Shown: piece after piece, positions 1 to 7,923 of the stretch
How the letters are laid out: the number at the start of each line of letters is the position of its first letter
How positions within the stretch are numbered: position 1 is the first letter of the stretch
Source: Candidatus Woesearchaeota archaeon
GTDB lineage: Archaea; Nanobdellota; Nanobdellia; Woesearchaeales; JACPJR01
DNA length: 60,876 nucleotides
Assembly (NCBI GenBank): GCA_016187565.1
Contig: JACPJR010000008.1
Span: 1 to 60,876 of the forward strand
Direction of reading: 5' to 3'
Position numbers and translations under genes: made by a program
Notes under the pieces: model-generated
The model's database searches: none
What the model saw: only the letters and a program-made list of their open reading frames with translations
What the model was told of the DNA's origin: nothing

Positions 1-118
1 AAAGCTTTTGTAGTTTGACATCACTAAACACTTTGTAGCGGTACTTGGTTACCCATTGAAAGTGCCAGGTACTCCAGCCTACACCATGTTTGTATGCGTG
101 GTCTTGGTAAATGCTCAT
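1..118 (-). CDS. tnpA: IS200/IS605-family transposase TnpA, N-terminal fragment (runs off the window)
   Basis: The reverse strand encodes 39 residues beginning MSIYQDHAYKHGVGW and continuing with a Trp-His-Phe-Gln-Trp-Val-Thr-Lys-Tyr-Arg stretch, which is the usual N-terminus of the HUH (Y1) single-strand transposases of the IS200/IS605 family. The catalytic HUH motif and tyrosine would lie beyond the window edge. A purine-rich Shine-Dalgarno sequence (GAGGTGAT) sits a few bases before the ATG. The family excises and inserts single-stranded DNA by recognising subterminal hairpins, and one such hairpin lies upstream at 194-232. Whether the element is complete and carries tnpB cannot be seen. 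Confidence 0.8.
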   Translation of the reverse strand, partial: MSIYQDHAYKHGVGWSTWHFQWVTKYRYKVFSDVKLQKL

Positions 119-193
119 TGTATATCACCTCTTGTACGGGGCCCATGACTTTACCAAGCCATAGAGCATAACGCAGCAGAATTAGTATCTTTC

Positions 194-232
194 GCAATTC
201 ATCCCCAAAGCTAAAGCAGGGGATTTCTTGCT
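194..232. mobile_element. Subterminal hairpin at the left end of the IS200/IS605 element
   Basis: An imperfect palindrome has outer arms GCAA/TTGC, a 3-nt internal mismatch and inner arms ATCCCC/GGGGAT around a 12-nt loop. It lies about 75 bp upstream of the tnpA start, where the left-end hairpin bound by TnpA is found in this family. The exact element boundary and cleavage site cannot be fixed without an empty site. Confidence 0.6.
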
Positions 233-348
233 CAGAAGTTACTAAAAAAAGTGATAATTATGGATATTAAAGAAAGGATTCCATTAATGGAGAATGATGG
301 ACTGACCCCCCGGTCAACATAATATTTATATAATGGTTCGTTCTTAAT

Positions 349-573
349 ATGAAGATGTTTTTTAAAAGACGAACAAAAAAACATATATTGCCATGGTACA
401 TCTCTAATAAGCACCGTTCTTTGATCTGGGTGATATTTATCATTATTTTTATGGTTTATTATCTTTATCGGTTAATCTTTGAGAAGATATACTACATAGC
501 TATCATCTTTTTGACGTATTTCTTGATTAAAGCGATTATATTATACAAATATTACCCTAAACATGAAAAATAA
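349..573 (+). CDS. Small hypothetical membrane protein (74 aa)
   Basis: A basic N-terminus (MKMFFKRRTKK) is followed by two hydrophobic segments at about residues 25-43 and 49-66, so two membrane helices with a short cytoplasmic head are likely. No family is recognised. The stop codon overlaps the start of the next gene (ATGAAAAATAA, 563-573), so the two are probably translationally coupled and may form one complex. It is plausible as a gene mainly because of this coupling and the clean membrane topology; it could still be spurious. Confidence 0.5.
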   Translation: MKMFFKRRTKKHILPWYISNKHRSLIWVIFIIIFMVYYLYRLIFEKIYYIAIIFLTYFLIKAIILYKYYPKHEK

Positions 574-1174
574 AATCAAATATTACATCGCTGGATTCTT
601 TGCGCTGATAAGTGTAAAATTGTGCATAGCTAAAGAGGTTGCTAAAACCGCCGCAAAGACTACTGCTGCCAAGGCTACCACAACATCTGTTTTCTCGATG
701 TCTATTTTCACCATAGTGTACTCTGTTTTCAGTATACCATTAAGAAATCTGGAAGAAGTATGGTCTATAATCCCCATATACGCAGAAATGGTTATAGGAA
801 CTTTGCTTGGAGAAGATGAGATGCATTCCAATTCGGTGTGGTGCGGATTTCTTTTATTATGGTCTTCTGCAGACTGGATAAGATACTATATCATGAAAGG
901 CATTTCATTTAGTTTCTCCAACCTCAACTGGGTTATTGCATTGTCATTTGGAGTCGTTGGCCTTCTAGCTTTCATTGTAGGTTTTTCGAAGAGCTTCCTT
1001 TCAGTAGTATTTGGAAGATATAGCATATGGGGCTATTTCGCAATAGCATTTTACCCGTTACAGTACATGATGATAGAGATTTCAAGAGAGAATGTGATTG
1101 CTATACTTCTCTTTTCTGTACCGTTTATCATAGCCTATGAATCCATAGGGTTGCTTCTAAAACATAGGTCATAA
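563..1174 (+). CDS. Hypothetical polytopic membrane protein (203 aa)
   Basis: The N-terminus carries a hydrophobic segment (about residues 8-23), then an Ala/Thr/Lys-rich stretch (about 24-42). Three or four further hydrophobic helices follow (about 45-60, 122-140, 150-166, 180-198). The central part is Trp-rich (SVWCGFLLLWSSADW). I do not recognise a family. It overlaps the preceding small membrane gene by 11 nt and reads in a different frame, so co-expression is likely. Its neighbour on the left is an insertion element, so it may belong to accessory DNA. Confidence 0.55.
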   Translation: MKNKIKYYIAGFFALISVKLCIAKEVAKTAAKTTAAKATTTSVFSMSIFTIVYSVFSIPLRNLEEVWSIIPIYAEMVIGTLLGEDEMHSNSVWCGFLLLWSSADWIRYYIMKGISFSFSNLNWVIALSFGVVGLLAFIVGFSKSFLSVVFGRYSIWGYFAIAFYPLQYMMIEISRENVIAILLFSVPFIIAYESIGLLLKHRS

Positions 1175-1297
1175 AGAATCTGCTGCTTATGTTCAGTCAG
1201 TGCAATCGAAACCAAAAAAGAAAAAAGAGATGTAAGAATAAAATGCTTTGTACGCTGACATTTTTATGTTTCTCTTTCTTAGGATTTGTCGACGGTT

Positions 1298-1891
1298 TCA
1301 CTTGAATAGATATGCTTTTGTGACAGAATCCATTTTTGCATCTGCCATTTGCTTTAGGTATTCACCAAGAGTCCCGTCAATAGCGACAAGGTTAGCACTG
1401 CTTTCTACTAATCCTAAAACATGCCTTAATAACACTGCTCCTCGTTCACAAAAAGCCTCAGTAACTTGATCTTCTAGTCCAGCATCAGTCCTAAACCTTG
1501 CTGCTCCCCAGCAGGATTCAATTTGTCTTCCTGCACAACCAGAATGAAATCCAAGGGACTTATCAACTGATTGGTACCACAAAACCGCTGTTGCAAGCAT
1601 TTCTGCTCGCTCTTGTGGTTCATGCCCTTCTAAGCCATAGGTACCCAACCATTCATACGCATGACCAATCAGGTACCGTAAGCTAACTTCAACTCCAACC
1701 CTTTCACCAAACTTCCCTTGAGTTGTCTGTAATTCATTAAGATAAAAATTAATGCGGCCTTGATAATTTCCTTTCCTAACCTGGGTATTTCTTTGCGCTT
1801 CCATGTTCTGCCAGTACGTTGTCTCAGCAGGATCAAATCTCAAAACTGCTCTCAATGTTTCAAGTTGTTCTATCGTTTTTTCTCGTGTCAT
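1298..1891 (-). CDS. Hypothetical soluble protein (197 aa)
   Basis: The start is placed at 1891 because GGAGG lies 6 nt before this ATG; an in-frame upstream ATG at 1924 has no such signal. The protein is helical, with alternating aromatic and small residues (YLIGHAYEWLGTYGLEGHE, AVLWYQSVDKSLGF) that suggest a helical-repeat, possibly TPR-like, fold. No catalytic motif is visible and no family is recognised. Arg (14) exceeds Lys (8) by hand count, unlike most neighbours. It is divergent from the TrmB-family gene at 2063 and shares its 170-bp promoter region, so the regulator may control it. Confidence 0.65.
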   Translation of the reverse strand: MTREKTIEQLETLRAVLRFDPAETTYWQNMEAQRNTQVRKGNYQGRINFYLNELQTTQGKFGERVGVEVSLRYLIGHAYEWLGTYGLEGHEPQERAEMLATAVLWYQSVDKSLGFHSGCAGRQIESCWGAARFRTDAGLEDQVTEAFCERGAVLLRHVLGLVESSANLVAIDGTLGEYLKQMADAKMDSVTKAYLFK

Positions 1892-1980
1892 TTTATTCCT
1901 CCAGTAATTATACCACCTCAGCATTGATTTAGGTATTACTCTTAAGTAGTGTAAAATTCAGAGTTATATAACATTAAGCG

Positions 1981-2021
1981 GTGTTAATTGTAACCACTAA
2001 ATGTGGTGTTTATAGTAACCG
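1981..2021. promoter_or_regulatory. Tandem operator-like sites upstream of the TrmB gene
   Basis: Two copies of a 16-bp sequence, GGTGTTAATTGTAACC (1981-1996) and GGTGTTTATAGTAACC (2006-2021), agree at 14 of 16 positions and are spaced 25 bp start to start. Each has GGT/ACC ends around an A+T core. They lie immediately upstream of the TATA-like AATATATAG at 2034-2042, whose centre is 26 nt before the ATG at 2063. The position suits autoregulation by the TrmB protein or control of the divergent gene; the binding protein is an inference. Confidence 0.5.
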
Positions 2022-2062
2022 CTAACAAAAGTAATATATAGGGGAGGCGCTTTTAGAGAAAT

Positions 2063-2809
2063 ATGTATCAAGAAATACTTCAGAAGATGGGCTTAAGTAC
2101 GAATGAAGCTAAAGTTTACGAGGCTCTGCTTACACTCGGGGTTACCACGGCAAACAAGATTGCATTAGAAGCAAAGATACAACGAAGAAATGTCTACGAT
2201 ACCATAAAGAGACTTAAAGAAAAAGGCCTCTGTTCTGAGTATGTTGAAGAAAATATTAGAAAATTTAAGGCAATAAATCCACACCGCTTATTAGATATGC
2301 TCAAAGAGAAAGAAGACGCTCTTCAACAAACGCTCCCAACAATGATTAAACACTACGAAGTAATTTCTAAAGTAGAGGAAACCATTGTTTATAGAGGAAT
2401 GGAAGCCATAAAAAATGTTTATTGGGATGTGATAAAAGTTGGTGAAGATTACTATACCATTGGCGGAAGGGGAAACTGGTTAGATCCACGGTGGGAATTC
2501 TTTCTTCCCAAATTCGACAGGGAACGCCTAAAGAAAGGAATAAAATTTCGTCACTTATTTTATTACGAATTGAAAGATCCTCAACATCCACGACACGCGA
2601 TTACAAAAATGTTGAAGAATAGTAAACACCGCTTTTTACCCAAAGATTTTACGTCCTCATGTTCCATAATCATCTATGGTAATCGTGTTGGTTCTATGAC
2701 CTGGGGAGAAGAGCCTATGGTTGTCGTTACGATTAGCGATGTTATTGCAGAAGGGTATAAGAAATACTTTGAGTTTATGTGGCAGAATTGTGAGAAAGGA
2801 AACGCCTAG
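2063..2809 (+). CDS. TrmB-family transcriptional regulator
   Basis: Residues 1-75 form a TrmB-type winged helix-turn-helix (GLSTNEAKVYEALLTLG, then RRNVYDTIKRLKEKGL). A roughly 170-residue C-terminal domain follows, with the pattern TIVYRGMEAIKNVYWDVI and a final aromatic-rich helix (YKKYFEFMWQN), as in archaeal sugar- or signal-sensing TrmB relatives. The closest protein in this window is the regulator at 40065-40802, with the same layout. TrmB proteins repress or activate sugar-transport and metabolic genes; the ligand here is unknown. A TATA box centred 26 nt upstream implies a leaderless transcript. Paired 16-bp repeats just upstream are candidate operators. Confidence 0.85.
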   Translation: MYQEILQKMGLSTNEAKVYEALLTLGVTTANKIALEAKIQRRNVYDTIKRLKEKGLCSEYVEENIRKFKAINPHRLLDMLKEKEDALQQTLPTMIKHYEVISKVEETIVYRGMEAIKNVYWDVIKVGEDYYTIGGRGNWLDPRWEFFLPKFDRERLKKGIKFRHLFYYELKDPQHPRHAITKMLKNSKHRFLPKDFTSSCSIIIYGNRVGSMTWGEEPMVVVTISDVIAEGYKKYFEFMWQNCEKGNA

Positions 2810-2827
2810 ATATCATTAATTTTTTGT

Positions 2828-3823
2828 TCAATCCCACTTCAGGCTTCCACCAGTCTGATATTCAGTTACTCGTGTTTCGAAGAAATTCTTCTCTTTGCTT
2901 AAGTCAGTTACTTCAGACATCCAAGGGAAGGGATTTTCCATGTTATACACTTTTGGCAATCCAATACGCTGAAGTCGTCGATCTGCAATATAGGTAACAT
3001 AATCAGCAAACTGTTCTGCATTAATACCGAGTACCCCTTTAGGGCAGGCATCAAGTGCATATATCTTTTCAAGCTCAACCGCTTTTTTGATCAAGTGAAC
3101 AATATCATCTTGAAATTCCTTTGTCCACAATTCTGGATTTTCTGCCTTAATAGTATTGATAAGGTCACAGCCAAAGGCGAGATGGACACTTTCATCACGC
3201 ATGATGTATTCAAATTGTTCTCCGATTCCAACCATTTTTCCTTGGCGTTTTAATGCCAACATCATGGCAAATCCTGCATAGAAAAAGATGCCTTCCATAA
3301 TAACATAATAGCCAATAAGATCATGGATAAACTTCTGGATATCCTGTTGTGTTCTTGTTTCAAACATCGGATCAAAGATTGACTTGGTTAAATCAACGAC
3401 AAAGTCGTCTTTCTCCTTGATTGAAGGGATCCTCTGATACATCGTGTATATTTCATCAGGGTTTAAACCTAAAGTGTCACAACAATAGATAAACGTATCC
3501 GTATGAATCGCCTCCTCATACGCCTGTCGAAGCAAATATTGCCGTGATTCTGGATTCGTGACATGACGATAAATGGCAAGAACAATATTATTAGCAGTAA
3601 GCGATTCTGCGGTAGAAAAAAATCCAAGATTCCAAAGGATCAATCGGCGTTCTGTTTCATTAAGAAACTGAGGATTCTTCCATTGCTCGACATCCTTCTG
3701 CATCGAAATCTCTTCAGGAACCCAATTGTTGGCAACACCGGTTTTATAATGTTCACGAGCCCAGTTGTAGGTCATTGGTAAGATCTTATTTGGATCGGTC
3801 TTTGGATTGTTGATGATTCCCAT
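2828..3823 (-). CDS. nrdB: Ribonucleotide reductase small subunit, class Ic (Mn/Fe, Phe at radical site)
   Basis: This 331-aa ferritin-like R2 subunit makes the oxidant used by NrdA to reduce ribonucleotides. The six metal ligands are visible: Glu73 (TAESL), Glu104 and His107 (EEAIH), Glu177 (VIMEG), Glu211 and His214 (DESVH). Residue 111, where class Ia enzymes have the radical tyrosine, is Phe, and the first ligand is Glu rather than Asp. Both features mark class Ic R2 proteins, which use a Mn(IV)/Fe(III) cofactor. Ligand spacings (31, 3, 4, 70, 34, 3) equal those of Chlamydia trachomatis R2 (E89, E120, H123, F127, E193, E227, H230). The acidic, aromatic tail matches the R1-docking peptide. 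The ATG follows GAGGGAT. Confidence 0.93.
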   Translation of the reverse strand: MGIINNPKTDPNKILPMTYNWAREHYKTGVANNWVPEEISMQKDVEQWKNPQFLNETERRLILWNLGFFSTAESLTANNIVLAIYRHVTNPESRQYLLRQAYEEAIHTDTFIYCCDTLGLNPDEIYTMYQRIPSIKEKDDFVVDLTKSIFDPMFETRTQQDIQKFIHDLIGYYVIMEGIFFYAGFAMMLALKRQGKMVGIGEQFEYIMRDESVHLAFGCDLINTIKAENPELWTKEFQDDIVHLIKKAVELEKIYALDACPKGVLGINAEQFADYVTYIADRRLQRIGLPKVYNMENPFPWMSEVTDLSKEKNFFETRVTEYQTGGSLKWD

Positions 3824-3859
3824 AGTTATCCCTCGGAGATTATTGATAACTCTTGAATA

Positions 3860-3901
3860 TAAAAAACAGACGCAAACATAGGATTTATGCTTACGTCCGT
3901 C
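3860..3901 (-). terminator. Hairpin plus T-tract between nrdA and nrdB
   Basis: On the minus strand an imperfect hairpin (arms around AGACG...CATA and TATG...CGTCT, 3866-3901) is followed directly by six T residues (3865-3860). It sits between the nrdA stop at 3950 and the nrdB start at 3823, so it could terminate the nrdR-nrdA transcript or attenuate read-through into nrdB. The T-tract runs into a TATA-like TTTTTATATTC, so nrdB may have its own promoter here. Confidence 0.5.
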
Positions 3902-3949
3902 TTCTCATTTGTTAAGGGGGAATGAGTATGATCACCTAAAGATTATAAT

Positions 3950-6763
3950 CTATTGACAAGCCTCGCAGTGAGGATCATTAAGCGAGCACACTTTTGGTGC
4001 CTTCTCAGCCGTCGTACTTTTTACTCCTTCCTGCATTGCTAAGCCCTCTTCTTCCTGTTGGCTTGTTTCTGATGCAAGCGCTTTGTATTCTCGCTTCTGA
4101 GTAAATCCATATTTTGCAGCATCGAGCGTTGACTTTTCAATTTGACTTGCACCCAATGAACGTAAGTAATAAGTAGTTTTGAGTCCCATGCGCCATGCAT
4201 AGAGATAGATATCATGCAACTCTCTTCCCGAAGTTCCTTTGTAAAAAATATTTACTGACTGACTCTGATCAATCCATTTCTGGCGGACAGCGGCATGGCG
4301 AATAATCCAATGCGGATCAATGGTAAAGGCCTCTTTGTACTTTTCCTTGAGATGTTCAGGAATGCCTGCAATCATTTGGAGATTTCCATCATAGTATTTT
4401 AAAAGTTCAAGCATCTCCTGATTCCAGAGGTGCAATTTCTTTAAATCTTCAACAAGGTAGGTATTCACTATGGTAAACTCACCGCTGATATTTGCTTTGA
4501 CATAGATGTTTTTGTAAATGGGCTCAATGCAGGGGAAGCACCCGGCAATATTGGAAATCGTTGCTGTTGGAGCTATAGCCATGGTGTTTGAATTTCTCAT
4601 GCCATATTTCTGAACATGCTCTCGAACCTTCTCCCAGGGAAGGGTTGTGTCTTTTGGTACCTCAATAGCCACTCCTCTTTCTTGTTCAAGCAACTGTAAT
4701 GAATCAATGGGAAAGATCCCTCGGTCCCATTTTGAACCTTTATAGGACGCATAGGTTCCTCGTTCCTTAGCCAATAGCGAAGATGCAAGAATAGCGTGAA
4801 AGGAAATGAATTCAAACAATTCATCGGCAAAACGAACCGCTTCTTCATTATCAAAAGGAAGATCAAGCATAAAGAGTACATCCTGTAATCCCATAACTCC
4901 TAAGCCTACAGGACGATGACGCAGGTTTGCCTGCTTTGCTTCCTGAGTTGGATAAAAATTAATATCAATAACATTGTCGAGCATACGAAGTGTCATGGCA
5001 ATCGTTTGTCCAAGAAGCTCTTTGTCTAGCCTTCCCTTTTCCACGTGTCGTGCAAGATTGATGCTTGCCAAATTACAGACAGCGGTTTCCTCAGCTGACG
5101 TGTTTAAGGTAATTTCAGTGCAGAGGTTAGAGCTATGAACAACACCGACATGGTCTTGGGGTGAACGAACATTACACGGATCTTTAAAAGTCATCCATGG
5201 ATGTCCGGTTTCGAAGAGCATAGTAATCATCTTACGCCAGAGCTGTTGAGCAGGTATTACCTTGAAGCGTTTTATCTTTCCTTCTTTTGCCTGTTGCTCA
5301 TAAGCCGTGTATTTTTGTTCAAAAGCTCTTCCATAACTATGGTGAAGGTCAGGGACTTCATGGGGAGAAAATAATGTCCAGTCTTGATGAGCAATAACGC
5401 GCTTCATGAAAAGGTCAGGAATCCAATTTGCCGTGTTCATATCATGCGTTCTTCGTCGTTCATCTCCAGTATTTTTTCGCAAATCCAAGAAATCTTCAAT
5501 GTCAAGATGCCAGGTTTCAAGATAAGCACAGGTAGCGCCTCGACGTTTTCCTGAACGGTTGATAGCAACCGTAACATCATTTGCTATCTTTAAAAAAGGA
5601 ACAACACCCTGACTTTCTACTTTCGTACTCTGGATATCTGCTCCTGTTGCCCGAATATTGGTCCAATCATTTCCTAGACCACCAGACCATTTTGAAAGTT
5701 GGGCATTATCACCAATACATTTGAAGATATGGCTAAGATCATCATTAATCGTTGTCAGATAGCAAGAGCTCAACTGTGGATGGGCCAATCCAGAATGGAA
5801 TAAGGTTGGGGTTGAAGACACGACCCGTAAACTTGAAAGCGCTTCATAAAAGCTTAGCGCAGCTGCTTCCTTTCGTGGCTCGTGCAATGCAAGGCCCATC
5901 GCAACACGCATCCAAAAGGATTGGGGCAATTCAAGTTTCTTATTGTTACATGTAACAAAGTAACGTTCATATAAGGTTTGTAGTCCAAGATACGTAAAAA
6001 AATCATCCCGCTCTGGCTTTAATCCCTGAGCAAGTGTTTCAAGGTTAAAGGAAAGAAGTTGTTTATCCATAATCTCAGAAGCAACTGCCTCTTGAATACC
6101 CCGAACAAACGCTTCTTGATAAAGTGCATGAAGTTGCCCCTCTTCCATTGACTGGTCAAATACCTCTTTGTAGAGTTTCTGGAGAAATAATCGTGCTGCA
6201 ACTTTATTATAGGCAGGATCTCGTTCAATAAATGCCGTACTTGCCAGGACAATGGCCTTTGCAAGTTCACCAGTTGGAATCTGGTCATATATATTTTTAA
6301 TAACTTCTTTTTCAATCGAGGTAAGGTCAACATCGTGCTCATATCCTTTGCTTGCGCGTTCAAGAGATTTTCGCAATTTCGTGAGATTAAAGAGTACTTG
6401 TTTCCCATCACGCTTTTGAACCGTTAATTTTCCTAATTTTGCACGTTGCATAACCTGTTCTTTCTGTTGTTCCCGTTCTTTTTGCCGCTCAGAACGGTAG
6501 AGGATGTAGGCTTTTGCAACCTCATACCATCCAGCCTTAACAAGGTGTTTTTCAACAACATCCTGGATGTTTTCAACATTTGGGTAGAAATCAGTAAATC
6601 TACTCTCAATTTCTTCAGTGATGGTTTTTACCAAGAGATCAAGTTCTTCTGGGCTTATTTTTGCTGCTACTGCACGAACTGCCTTAAGCAGGGCATTCCT
6701 TATCCGGACGACATCAAAATCAACAATTTCTCCCGTACGTTTGACAACCTTAAGCATACTCAT
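3950..6763 (-). CDS. nrdA: Ribonucleoside-diphosphate reductase large subunit
   Basis: The 937-residue R1 subunit reduces ribonucleoside diphosphates using the radical from NrdB. It starts with two ATP-cone regulatory domains in tandem (about residues 3-100, VVKRTG, and 113-205, VQKRDG). The catalytic barrel follows, with the first redox Cys in LSSCYL (about 331), the thiyl-radical Cys and Glu in NLCTEI (about 548), the partner Cys in AVCNLAS (about 562) and the [17 protein letters not shown] signature. The tail ends CEACQ, the shuttle cysteine pair. Multiple ATP cones are also typical of chlamydial R1, fitting the class Ic partner. The ATG overlaps the nrdR stop (ATGA), so nrdR-nrdA are coupled. 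Confidence 0.95.
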   Translation of the reverse strand: MSMLKVVKRTGEIVDFDVVRIRNALLKAVRAVAAKISPEELDLLVKTITEEIESRFTDFYPNVENIQDVVEKHLVKAGWYEVAKAYILYRSERQKEREQQKEQVMQRAKLGKLTVQKRDGKQVLFNLTKLRKSLERASKGYEHDVDLTSIEKEVIKNIYDQIPTGELAKAIVLASTAFIERDPAYNKVAARLFLQKLYKEVFDQSMEEGQLHALYQEAFVRGIQEAVASEIMDKQLLSFNLETLAQGLKPERDDFFTYLGLQTLYERYFVTCNNKKLELPQSFWMRVAMGLALHEPRKEAAALSFYEALSSLRVVSSTPTLFHSGLAHPQLSSCYLTTINDDLSHIFKCIGDNAQLSKWSGGLGNDWTNIRATGADIQSTKVESQGVVPFLKIANDVTVAINRSGKRRGATCAYLETWHLDIEDFLDLRKNTGDERRRTHDMNTANWIPDLFMKRVIAHQDWTLFSPHEVPDLHHSYGRAFEQKYTAYEQQAKEGKIKRFKVIPAQQLWRKMITMLFETGHPWMTFKDPCNVRSPQDHVGVVHSSNLCTEITLNTSAEETAVCNLASINLARHVEKGRLDKELLGQTIAMTLRMLDNVIDINFYPTQEAKQANLRHRPVGLGVMGLQDVLFMLDLPFDNEEAVRFADELFEFISFHAILASSLLAKERGTYASYKGSKWDRGIFPIDSLQLLEQERGVAIEVPKDTTLPWEKVREHVQKYGMRNSNTMAIAPTATISNIAGCFPCIEPIYKNIYVKANISGEFTIVNTYLVEDLKKLHLWNQEMLELLKYYDGNLQMIAGIPEHLKEKYKEAFTIDPHWIIRHAAVRQKWIDQSQSVNIFYKGTSGRELHDIYLYAWRMGLKTTYYLRSLGASQIEKSTLDAAKYGFTQKREYKALASETSQQEEEGLAMQEGVKSTTAEKAPKVCSLNDPHCEACQ

Positions 6764-7221
6764 TGATGATCACCCTTATTTTGTAGCAAAGCAAAAACCT
6801 CTTTTTGAAAATGGGCTATATCTTCAAATTCTCGGTAGACAGAGGCAAAACGAATATACGCCACTTTATCCAGTTGTTTGAGTTTTGCCATAACCAGCTC
6901 GCCAATCTCATTACTTGGTATCTCGACGGAATCTCGTTTCCGTAATTCCTGTTCGATTTCGTGTACCACCTTTTCCAAGACCTCCATAGTAATCGGCCGC
7001 TTTTCGCATGCCTTCACGAGTCCTTTCATGAGTTTTGCACGATCAAAGGCTTCACGCCTGCCATCTTTCTTGACAACGAGAAGATCTACCATTTCTACTC
7101 GTTCATAGGTTGTAAAACGTTTTTCGCATTGAAGACACTCTCTTCTTCTTCGTACAGCATTTTCACTTTCTCTGCTATCAAGCACCTTTGTTTCTGTATG
7201 TTGGCAATAAGGACAACGCAT
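6760..7221 (-). CDS. nrdR: NrdR, ATP-cone transcriptional repressor of ribonucleotide reductase
   Basis: The 153-residue protein has an N-terminal zinc ribbon (CPYC ... CLQC, residues 3-34, with the conserved ETKVLDSRE and [20 protein letters not shown]) and a C-terminal ATP-cone ([16 protein letters not shown] onward). NrdR senses ATP/dATP through the cone and represses reductase genes. The start is set at MRCPYC (7221) because GAGGAG lies 8 nt before it; upstream in-frame GTG and ATG codons (7230, 7227) sit on or against this signal. It is the first gene of an operon with nrdA. A candidate NrdR box lies in its promoter. NrdR is mainly bacterial, so its presence in an archaeon is notable. 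Confidence 0.92.
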   Translation of the reverse strand: MRCPYCQHTETKVLDSRESENAVRRRRECLQCEKRFTTYERVEMVDLLVVKKDGRREAFDRAKLMKGLVKACEKRPITMEVLEKVVHEIEQELRKRDSVEIPSNEIGELVMAKLKQLDKVAYIRFASVYREFEDIAHFQKEVFALLQNKGDHQ

Positions 7222-7247
7222 CGTCATCACTCCTCACTCGTGAACGT

Positions 7248-7266
7248 ACCCCACCTGTTGTGGGGT
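7248..7266. repeat. 7-bp palindrome in the nrdR leader
   Basis: ACCCCAC (7248-7254) and GTGGGGT (7260-7266) form a perfect inverted repeat around a 5-nt spacer. Its centre is about 30 bp from the centre of the NrdR-like box at 7280-7295. It would lie in the 5' leader of nrdR, between the predicted start of transcription and the Shine-Dalgarno sequence. It may be an RNA hairpin or a second, divergent operator half of the usual paired NrdR boxes. Confidence 0.4.
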
Positions 7267-7279
7267 TAATTGAGCATAA

Positions 7280-7295
7280 CCACAATATATGGTAG
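7280..7295. promoter_or_regulatory. Candidate NrdR box
   Basis: CCACAATATATGGTAG matches the bacterial NrdR-box consensus (acaCwAtATaTwGtgt) at 12 of 16 positions. It lies just downstream of the TATA box at 7301-7310 and covers the expected transcription start of nrdR, the classic place for a repressor site. The family assignment of the binding protein is supported by nrdR being the first gene of this operon. Confidence 0.55.
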
Positions 7296-7300
7296 ATCTC

Positions 7301-7310
7301 CTATTTAAAC
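7301..7310 (-). promoter_or_regulatory. TATA box of the nrdR-nrdA operon
   Basis: On the minus strand GTTTAAATAG resembles an archaeal TATA element and is preceded by a purine-rich stretch that could act as BRE. Transcription would start near 7281, giving a leader of about 60 nt before the nrdR start, in keeping with its Shine-Dalgarno sequence. Confidence 0.5.
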
Positions 7311-7523
7311 TTTGTTATGGTAAAGGCTATAGATTAAAGCATACAGGTACGTAACTAGAGGCTACGCAGTAGATCCTTTCTACGAACTTGCAAGAAACTG
7401 TTTTATCTCACTCACTCTTCGCTGATTTAAAGAAAGATGATCGTCAGAACCTTTACCTGAACTGTTTGTACATTGATGTATAATAACGAAAGACTTAAAT
7501 AGTGGCTTGTTTTCAATACCGTC

Positions 7524-7856
7524 ATGAAAGAAGAATCAATCTTTTTGGATCATGTTGGAGATAATCCCCGAATGAGGATATTGCAATACTTCATAGAAGG
7601 TCGTGACTTTGATTACACTCTTACCGATTTACTCAATGCAGGAGTGAGTTGGGGCACTTTAAATTCTTTGGTCCCTAAACTTTTAGATTTAGGGATTGTC
7701 GTAAAGACAAGAAAGATTGGGAGAGCTACTCTTTACAAAATAAATCAAAAAAACGTTGCAGTTAAACAATTAATTGAGTTGTATGATAATTTACTGTTGG
7801 AAAAATTAAACAATATACAAGAAGAAACAGAAAAGAGAGTAGAAATTCCAGCATAA
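7524..7856 (+). CDS. Small winged-helix DNA-binding protein
   Basis: The 110-residue protein starts MKEESIFLDHVGDNPRMRIL, the opening of a family of small archaeal ArsR-like winged-helix proteins. It has a recognisable helix-turn-helix (DYTLTDLLNAGVSWGTLNSLVPKL) and a beta wing (GIVVKTRKIGRATLYKI). The C-terminal quarter is a charged helix that may dimerise. No metal-binding cysteines are present, so a metal sensor is unlikely. TTAAATAG is centred 26 nt upstream, implying a leaderless message. It stands alone, 58 nt before the next start on the same strand, and its target is unknown. Confidence 0.7.
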   Translation: MKEESIFLDHVGDNPRMRILQYFIEGRDFDYTLTDLLNAGVSWGTLNSLVPKLLDLGIVVKTRKIGRATLYKINQKNVAVKQLIELYDNLLLEKLNNIQEETEKRVEIPA

Positions 7857-7923
7857 GCAAAACCTTAAAAATTCTTCAGTGAATCAAAGATAATAAAACT
7901 ATAATAAATAAAAGGTGATGATA

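Noticed and set aside
2828-3823. Tyr113 as the radical residue of a class Ia enzyme
   Set aside because: It is two residues past the radical position; spacing from His107 puts Phe111 at the site, as in class Ic.
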